A stretch of DNA of 7,015 nucleotides from Treponema sp. (GTDB taxonomy: Bacteria; Spirochaetota; Spirochaetia; Treponematales; Breznakiellaceae): NCBI GenBank assembly GCA_031258265.1, contig JAIRNB010000293.1, forward strand, positions 1 to 7,015. The letters run 5' to 3'. Below, one piece after another: positions 1 to 3,395 of this stretch. Position numbers and translations under genes: made by a program. The stretch's first letter is position 1. Every line of letters starts with the position of its first letter. The notes below the pieces were generated by a model, which was not told the DNA's origin, made no database searches, and saw nothing but the letters and a program-made list of their open reading frames with translations.

Positions 1-3
1 CCC

Positions 4-194
4 CAGCTAAAGCTGGGGCGCATTGGTAAATTTTGGGGTATTTTCTGGCGCTAAGCCATCCCGCATTGTCAAATAAACAAGCTGCGCTTGCCTACCGTGG
101 GCTCAGCTAAAACCGGGGCGCATTTTTCAATTTGGGGACATACGGAGGCGCTATGCGTAGCCGCAATGGTTTAATATACAGCCTTCGGCTGCCT
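4..194. repeat. Imperfect tandem direct repeat, two copies, period 100-101 bp
   Basis: Copy A runs about 4-93 and copy B about 104-194. Both begin CAGCTAAA, share GGGGCGCAT (15-23 and 115-123), a block TTTGGGG, then GGCGCTA, and end in GCCT. Near its end each copy has a 13-nt hairpin in the same place, but with different stems: CAAGC-TGC-GCTTG at 78-90 in A and CAGCC-TTC-GGCTG at 179-191 in B. Copy A also opens with a perfect hairpin at 1-18 (arms CCCCAGCT and AGCTGGGG) that B lacks. No reading frame is kept between copies. A structured intergenic repeat family is the likeliest explanation; its function is unknown. Confidence 0.75.
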
Positions 195-196
195 GG

Positions 197-213
197 GCCG
201 GCAGGATGCCGGC
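197..213. repeat. Perfect hairpin, 7-bp arms
   Basis: Arms GCCGGCA (197-203) and TGCCGGC (207-213) flank the loop GGA. It sits between the tandem repeat and the larger palindrome cluster. There is no T-run after it on the + strand, so it is not an intrinsic terminator in that direction. Confidence 0.6.
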
Positions 214-226
214 TGTGATAAACGCA

Positions 227-251
227 TACGTTTTTGCGAAGCAAAAACGTA
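227..251. repeat. Perfect palindrome, 11-bp arms with 3-nt loop
   Basis: Arms TACGTTTTTGC (227-237) and GCAAAAACGTA (241-251) flank GAA. The right arm is also the first part of the 59-bp sequence found inverted at the right edge of the window. The window stops inside the counterpart there, so the inverted repeat may extend through a second copy of this palindrome. Confidence 0.7.
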
Positions 252-424
252 AAGCTAAAAAATGGCATGGATGCCATTTTTTAGCAGCGCAAGGGATAGT
301 AGGGGGCGCGAAGCGCGCCACCGCAGTCCCGCCGGAGGCGGGACGAGGAGGCCGGAGCGGGTAGGGACCCGCGGAGCCCCGAAAAGCCCGGTCCCCGCCC
401 CCGGAGGGGCGGGGATGCGCCCAA
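241..424 (-). repeat. Compound palindromic repeat element, left copy
   Basis: Read on the minus strand, this element starts with TGGGCGCAT (415-423). It continues with a hairpin (10-bp arms at 392-401 and 406-415, core CCCCGCCCC/GGGGCGGGG), CCGGGCT (385-391), a hairpin at 357-372 (GCGGGT/ACCCGC), one at 326-344 (GTCCCGCC/GGCGGGAC) and one at 305-319 (GGCGCG/CGCGCC). It then has CTATCCCTTGCGCTGC and a 32-bp near-perfect palindrome (254-285, 15-bp arms, 2-nt centre). The right-edge element at 6869-7015 has the same landmarks in the same order with different hairpin sequences. An ORF crosses it (262-492) but is judged spurious. There is no transposase, so it resembles a MITE- or REP-type element. 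Confidence 0.8.
254..285. repeat. 32-bp palindrome core, left copy
   Basis: Two 15-bp arms, GCTAAAAAATGGCAT and its exact complement, surround a central GG. The same core recurs at 6971-7002 with central CC, that is, in the opposite orientation. The A6/T6 tracts and the 15-bp perfect arms would make a strong hairpin on either strand or a dyad protein-binding site. I know of no named family matching it. Confidence 0.8.
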
Positions 425-447
425 AATACGGGTCTGAAAATGGGGCC

Positions 448-476
448 TTGACGATTCACGGGGGGAGGGCTAAATT
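448..476 (+). promoter_or_regulatory. Putative sigma-70-type promoter for the bactofilin operon
   Basis: A -35 box TTGACG (448-453, five of six consensus bases) and a -10 box TAAATT (471-476, four of six) are separated by exactly 17 bp. The expected start of transcription is near 483-485, about 30 bp before the first start codon. It lies just outside the palindrome cluster. This is read from sequence alone. Confidence 0.5.
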
Positions 477-514
477 CAGTCCGGTAAATTAATTCTTGGG
501 CAGGGTGATGTTTC

Positions 515-880
515 ATGGCCGATTTGCATAACGATGCGCTGGAAGACGAGGATTTTGACACGATTCTTTCGGCGAATATCGATTTTTCCGGGACCCTGAA
601 TTTTGAAAAGCCCTTTCTTATCCGGGGGAGGCTTTCCGGGGAGATAGACGCCCGGAGTCTTCTGGTGATCGACGAGGAGGCGGTGGTGGAGGCCAACATC
701 AATGCTTCCCGGGTGGTGATCCGGGGGCAGGTCAGGGGGAATGTGACGGCTGCGGAAAAGGTGGAGCTTGCGCTGACGGGGAAACTGATGGGTAATGTTA
801 CCGCCCCGGAAATTCTGATGGAAACCGGCTGTGTTTTCAATGGTTTGTGTACGATGACGGGGAAAAGTCCTGTGGTATGA
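515..880 (+). CDS. Bactofilin family cytoskeletal protein
   Basis: This 121-residue protein has the usual size and shape of a bactofilin (DUF583): a short acidic N-terminal tail (about 1-21), then a single beta-helix core (about 22-115) of repeating short strands separated by glycines. Landmarks are FLIRGRLSGEI (34-44), LLVIDEEAVVEANI (49-62), VVIRGQVRGNVTAAEKVEL (67-85) and a final turn ending VFNGLCTM (107-114). Family members polymerise without nucleotides into filaments under the membrane and affect cell shape or the placement of wall enzymes; in spirochaetes they have been linked to helical shape. The ATG at 515 is chosen because GGTGA (504-508) lies 6 nt upstream, and a promoter-like pair precedes it. 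The stop overlaps the start of the TPR gene (ATGA), which implies translational coupling. The exact role here is inferred from the family. Confidence 0.93.
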   Translation: MADLHNDALEDEDFDTILSANIDFSGTLNFEKPFLIRGRLSGEIDARSLLVIDEEAVVEANINASRVVIRGQVRGNVTAAEKVELALTGKLMGNVTAPEILMETGCVFNGLCTMTGKSPVV

Positions 881-1539
881 GTGTTATCCGCCGCCGTTCT
901 GTCCTGCCTTTGGTCCGGCTGTCCTGGCTTATCCTCCTTTTTTGCCTGGCGGCAGCTTCCTTTCTCCCGGCCCAAACGAGGCCCGATGCCCTGCTGGAGT
1001 ACCGGAATGGTAATTATGAGCGGGCGGTGGCGATTTGCAGGGATGAAATTACCCAAAATCCCGGTAATCTGGATTCTCATGTGGTGATCTGCTGGAGTCT
1101 TCTGCGTTTGAACCGTTTTGAGGAGGCCGGCGCTTATGCCAGGGCCGGCAGGAATTTAAGCCGCTACGATGTGCGGATCACCGAAATTCTGGGGGAGATA
1201 AGCTACTTCGAGGGCCGTAATAACGACGCATTACAGTATTTTCAGGAGTATATCAACCTGGCCCCCGAGGGGCAGCGGATCGACACGGTGTACTACTTTC
1301 TGGGGGAGATATACATTCGCCTGGGCCGCTACCGGCACGCCGATATAGCCCTTTCCACGGCGGTCCACTGGATGCCGGGGAATGCGGCATGGTGGACCCG
1401 GTTGGCCTACGCCCGGGAGAACGCGGGAGACCTGGCGGAGGCTGTGGCGGCCTACGAGCGGGCCCTGGCCCTGGACTCCCAGCTTAGTGACGCCCGCCGG
1501 GGGCTTGAACGCGCCCGCCGGGCCCTCCCCTCTCCCTGA
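877..1539 (+). CDS. Exported tetratricopeptide-repeat (TPR) protein
   Basis: This 220-residue protein starts at the ATG overlapping the bactofilin stop. The frame is open upstream to 847, but 877 is preferred because the protein then begins with a textbook export signal: basic residues (RRRSVLPLVR, 5-14), a hydrophobic stretch WLILLFCLAAASFL (17-30), and a probable signal peptidase I site near PAQ (31-33). The Cys at 23 does not sit in a good lipobox. The rest is helical TPR: a partial unit at 36-62, then about 63-96, 102-131, 137-168 and 170-203. The last is closest to consensus (WWTRLAYARENAGDLAEAVA). TPR proteins act as protein-binding scaffolds, and this one is likely periplasmic. Coupling to a bactofilin gene suggests a linked envelope or cell-shape task; the partner is unknown. 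Confidence 0.9.
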   Translation: MSVIRRRSVLPLVRLSWLILLFCLAAASFLPAQTRPDALLEYRNGNYERAVAICRDEITQNPGNLDSHVVICWSLLRLNRFEEAGAYARAGRNLSRYDVRITEILGEISYFEGRNNDALQYFQEYINLAPEGQRIDTVYYFLGEIYIRLGRYRHADIALSTAVHWMPGNAAWWTRLAYARENAGDLAEAVAAYERALALDSQLSDARRGLERARRALPSP

Positions 1540-1555
1540 CGCCGGGGGGCGGGGG

Positions 1556-3172
1556 ATGTTTCTTTTTTCTATCCACACTATTGGCTGTAAGCTAAATCAA
1601 CTGGAAAGCGAGGCGGTGGCCGACGCCTTTCGCAGGGAGGGTTTTCCCGTGGTTCCCTGGGAAGGGCCGGAGCGACAAAGACCCGGCCCCCTGCCTAACC
1701 CGGCGGCTTCGGCAGTTTCGGCGGCTTTAGATCCGGCGGTTTCCGCTTCGGCGGCTTTGGATTTAGCGGGGGAACCCCGGCTCCTGGTGGTCAATACCTG
1801 TACGGTTACTTCCATGGCGGAACAAAAGGCCCGGCGGCTTATTCGCGGGGCCCTGCGGGAAGGGGCATGGGTTCTTGTAACCGGCTGCTATGCCCAGCTT
1901 AACGGGGCGGAGCTGGAGGCCCTGGGGGGGAATTCGGGCCGGCTTTTCGTTGTTCCGGGGGATAAAAAAAGCGCCCTCCTGGATTTGCCCCGTTTTTTGA
2001 GTTCCCGCCTAAACGATTCCCCGGAATTTTTCCGGGGGGAAGATCCGCTTGTCCTTATCCGGCAATGGCTTTTGGGGACGGGGGATGATCTTGGAGGCCG
2101 TTTCCGTTTTGTCCCTGAAAATTTCTCCTCCCATTCCCGGGCCTTTCTAAAAATCCAGGATGGCTGCGACCGCCGCTGTACCTATTGCCGGGTCCGGATC
2201 GCCCGGGGGGAGAGTCTAAGCCTTCCCCCACAGGAGGTTCTGAGGCGTCTTAGGGCCCTGGAAGTCCGGGGCTGCGCGGAGGCGGTGCTTACGGGGGTGA
2301 ATATCTGCCGCTATAGGTCCGCTGAGAATCCGCCGTCCATGGGGCTGGGGGCCCTGATAAACTATCTTTTAGGGGGAACAGAACGGATTAGGCTGCGGCT
2401 TTCCTCCCTGGAACCGGAGGACATCGACGGCGAACTTTTAGAATCCCTTAAAAGCGGGCGGATTCGGCCCCATTTCCACCTTTCTATCCAGTCCGGCAGC
2501 CGCCGGGTCCTGGAAAGGATGGGCCGGAACTACGGCCCTGAACAGGCGGCCCGGGTGGTTTCCCGGCTGCGGGAACTAAAGGAAGACCCTTTTTTAGCCT
2601 GCGACATTATCACCGGTTTCCCCGGCGAGGAGGAGGGGGATTTCCTGGAAACCCTGGAGTTCTGCCGGCGGATGGATTTTGCCTGGATTCACAGTTTCCC
2701 CTATTCCCCCCGGCCGGGAACCGCCGCCTGGGCTTTCTCCGGCAGGACGCCCCAGCGGGAAGCCTCCGCCCGGGCGGCGAAGCTTTTGGACCTGGCCCGG
2801 CGGGGCCGAAGGGATTATGCCCGCCGCTGGCTGGGGAAGGAACTGGAACTGGTCCTGGAGGCTAAGGGGCCGGGGAAAAGAGGGATCGGCGGAAAGGGGC
2901 CGGCGGAAAGAGAGGAGGCGCAGAAGGGGCCTCCCTCCCCGCCGGAATTCCGAGAGCTTAGGCGGCCCTGGGGGGGGACCAGCGAAAACTACCTGAAGCT
3001 CCTGGTGCCCCCGGAATGGCTGCCCCCCGGCCTTGGCCCCGGCAGTATCTTGCGCTGCCGCGTCCGGGAACTTGCCGGCCTCCAGGCCCCCGGCGGGAGT
3101 TTTCCCCCCGGCGGGGAATTTGACGGCCTGGGGGACCCCCGCCGGTGTTGGAACATATATGCCTCCCCTTAA
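1556..3172 (+). CDS. mtaB: tRNA (N6-threonylcarbamoyladenosine37-C2) methylthiotransferase MtaB
   Basis: This radical-SAM enzyme should convert t6A37 to ms2t6A37 in tRNAs reading ANN codons, classically tRNA-Lys(UUU). The N-terminal UPF0004 domain shows TIGCKLNQLESE (8-19, Cys11), NTCTVT (80-85, Cys82) and TGCYAQ (Cys111), the three ligands of the second 4Fe-4S cluster. The radical-SAM CxxxCxxC motif is C204-C208-C211 (DGCDRRCTYC). LSIQSGS near 308 and DIITGFPGE are typical of the methylthiotransferase family. A C-terminal TRAM RNA-binding domain begins near residue 427. The start at 1556 places TIGCK at the usual distance from the N-terminus; the frame is open further upstream (to 1382), but that stretch overlaps the TPR gene. 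At 538 residues it is about 90-100 longer than usual, owing to an Ala-rich insert (36-74), a charged insert in TRAM (about 439-470) and a C-terminal tail. It lies 16 nt after the TPR gene, so it is probably co-transcribed. Confidence 0.93.
   Translation: MFLFSIHTIGCKLNQLESEAVADAFRREGFPVVPWEGPERQRPGPLPNPAASAVSAALDPAVSASAALDLAGEPRLLVVNTCTVTSMAEQKARRLIRGALREGAWVLVTGCYAQLNGAELEALGGNSGRLFVVPGDKKSALLDLPRFLSSRLNDSPEFFRGEDPLVLIRQWLLGTGDDLGGRFRFVPENFSSHSRAFLKIQDGCDRRCTYCRVRIARGESLSLPPQEVLRRLRALEVRGCAEAVLTGVNICRYRSAENPPSMGLGALINYLLGGTERIRLRLSSLEPEDIDGELLESLKSGRIRPHFHLSIQSGSRRVLERMGRNYGPEQAARVVSRLRELKEDPFLACDIITGFPGEEEGDFLETLEFCRRMDFAWIHSFPYSPRPGTAAWAFSGRTPQREASARAAKLLDLARRGRRDYARRWLGKELELVLEAKGPGKRGIGGKGPAEREEAQKGPPSPPEFRELRRPWGGTSENYLKLLVPPEWLPPGLGPGSILRCRVRELAGLQAPGGSFPPGGEFDGLGDPRRCWNIYASP
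1717..1766 (+). repeat. 30-bp in-frame repeat encoding Ala-rich insert in mtaB
   Basis: TTCGGCGGCTTT occurs at 1717-1728 and again at 1747-1758, exactly 30 bp apart. The two units encode AVSAALDPAV and SASAALDLAG. The repeat falls between the first beta-alpha unit of the UPF0004 domain and the NTCTVT motif, where family members normally have a short acidic linker. This suggests growth of the linker by local duplication. Confidence 0.65.
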
Positions 3173-3183
3173 AATACGCTTTA

Positions 3184-3216
3184 CTTACCCCGTGTATTGA
3201 CGGCGGGGAGTTTTTT
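3184..3216 (+). terminator. Possible weak intrinsic terminator after mtaB
   Basis: CCCCG (3188-3192) can pair with CGGGG (3204-3208) around an 11-nt loop. AG and six T (3211-3216) follow, 12 bp past the mtaB stop. The stem is only 5 bp, so termination may be partial. The loop and right arm overlap the proposed promoter of the tRNA gene. Confidence 0.45.
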
Positions 3217-3226
3217 CCGGCATACT
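3197..3226 (+). promoter_or_regulatory. Putative promoter of the tRNA-Lys gene
   Basis: The -35 box is TTGACG (3197-3202), the same hexamer as in the bactofilin promoter. The -10 box is CATACT (3221-3226, four of six), with an 18-bp spacer. The predicted start is at about 3232-3234, a few bases before the mature tRNA. The GC-rich stretch GGCGGG just after the -10 box resembles the discriminator of stringently controlled stable-RNA promoters. This is inferred from sequence only. Confidence 0.5.
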
Positions 3227-3236
3227 GGCGGGACTT

Positions 3237-3309
3237 GGGCCGCTAGCTCAGTAGGTAGAGCAACGCCCTTTTAAGGCGTGGGTCACGTGTTCGAATCCCG
3301 TGCGGCTCA
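3237..3309 (+). tRNA. trnK: tRNA-Lys, anticodon TTT (UUU)
   Basis: The 73-nt cloverleaf folds by eye. The acceptor is GGGCCGC with GCGGCTC (one G-T pair), the D stem GCTC/GAGC with loop AGTAGGTA, and the anticodon stem ACGCC/GGCGT. The anticodon loop is CTTTTAA, giving anticodon TTT with A37, the position modified to t6A or ms2t6A. The variable loop is GGGTC, the T loop TTCGAAT and the discriminator A. The T stem (ACGTG against CCCGT) has one T-C mismatch at its fourth pair, which is unusual. CCA is not encoded directly: the bases after the discriminator are TCCA, so CCA addition by enzyme is expected. It appears to be a single-gene transcription unit with its own promoter and terminator. Confidence 0.95.
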
Positions 3310-3318
3310 TCCATTTAC

Positions 3319-3356
3319 ACGCTTACCCCGGAGAAACCCGCGGGTAGGCGTTTTTT
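3319..3356 (+). terminator. Strong intrinsic terminator after tRNA-Lys
   Basis: ACGCTTACCC (3319-3328) pairs with GGGTAGGCGT (3342-3351) over 10 bp with one G-T pair. A 13-nt loop lies between, and six T (3351-3356) follow. It ends the tRNA transcript and lies directly upstream of the xdh operon, 40 bp before its GTG start. Any read-through into xdh must pass it. Confidence 0.85.
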
Positions 3357-3383
3357 ATGCCGGATGGCGTCAGCCACCTTTTC

Positions 3384-3388
3384 AGGAG
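3384..3388 (+). promoter_or_regulatory. Ribosome binding site deciding the GTG start of the Mo subunit
   Basis: AGGAG lies 7 nt before the in-frame GTG at 3396. The only earlier in-frame ATG, at 3357, directly abuts the terminator T-run and lacks a good Shine-Dalgarno sequence. An ATG at 3394 is out of frame. Confidence 0.7.
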
Positions 3389-3395
3389 TATTCAT

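Noticed and set aside
1..240. CRISPR array
   Set aside because: There are only two repeat copies, about 90 bp long and imperfect, with no short regular repeat-spacer pattern and no cas genes.
241..424. Integron attC site or XerCD dif site
   Set aside because: The palindrome core lacks the GTTRRRY/RYYYAAC boxes of attC and does not resemble the dif consensus. No integrase or recombinase gene is in the window.
262..492. 76-codon + strand ORF in the hairpin cluster
   Set aside because: It runs through the palindromes and is rich in R, G, A and P as expected from GC-rich repeat DNA. It has no ribosome site or recognisable domain, and its end crosses the bactofilin promoter.
151..1080. 309-codon minus-strand ORF
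   Set aside because: It is antisense to the clear bactofilin and TPR genes and continues through the palindrome cluster; the predicted protein is low complexity. The long open frame is a by-product of high GC and repeats.
3310..3395. Riboswitch or T-box leader for xdh
   Set aside because: Only about 86 nt lie between the tRNA and the GTG start, filled by one simple terminator hairpin. No T-box, purine-riboswitch or Moco-riboswitch core was recognised.
3357..3395. Longer N-terminus for the molybdopterin subunit (ATG 3357)
   Set aside because: The ATG follows directly on the terminator T-run without a good ribosome site. GTG 3396 has AGGAG at 7 nt and gives a normal family N-terminus.
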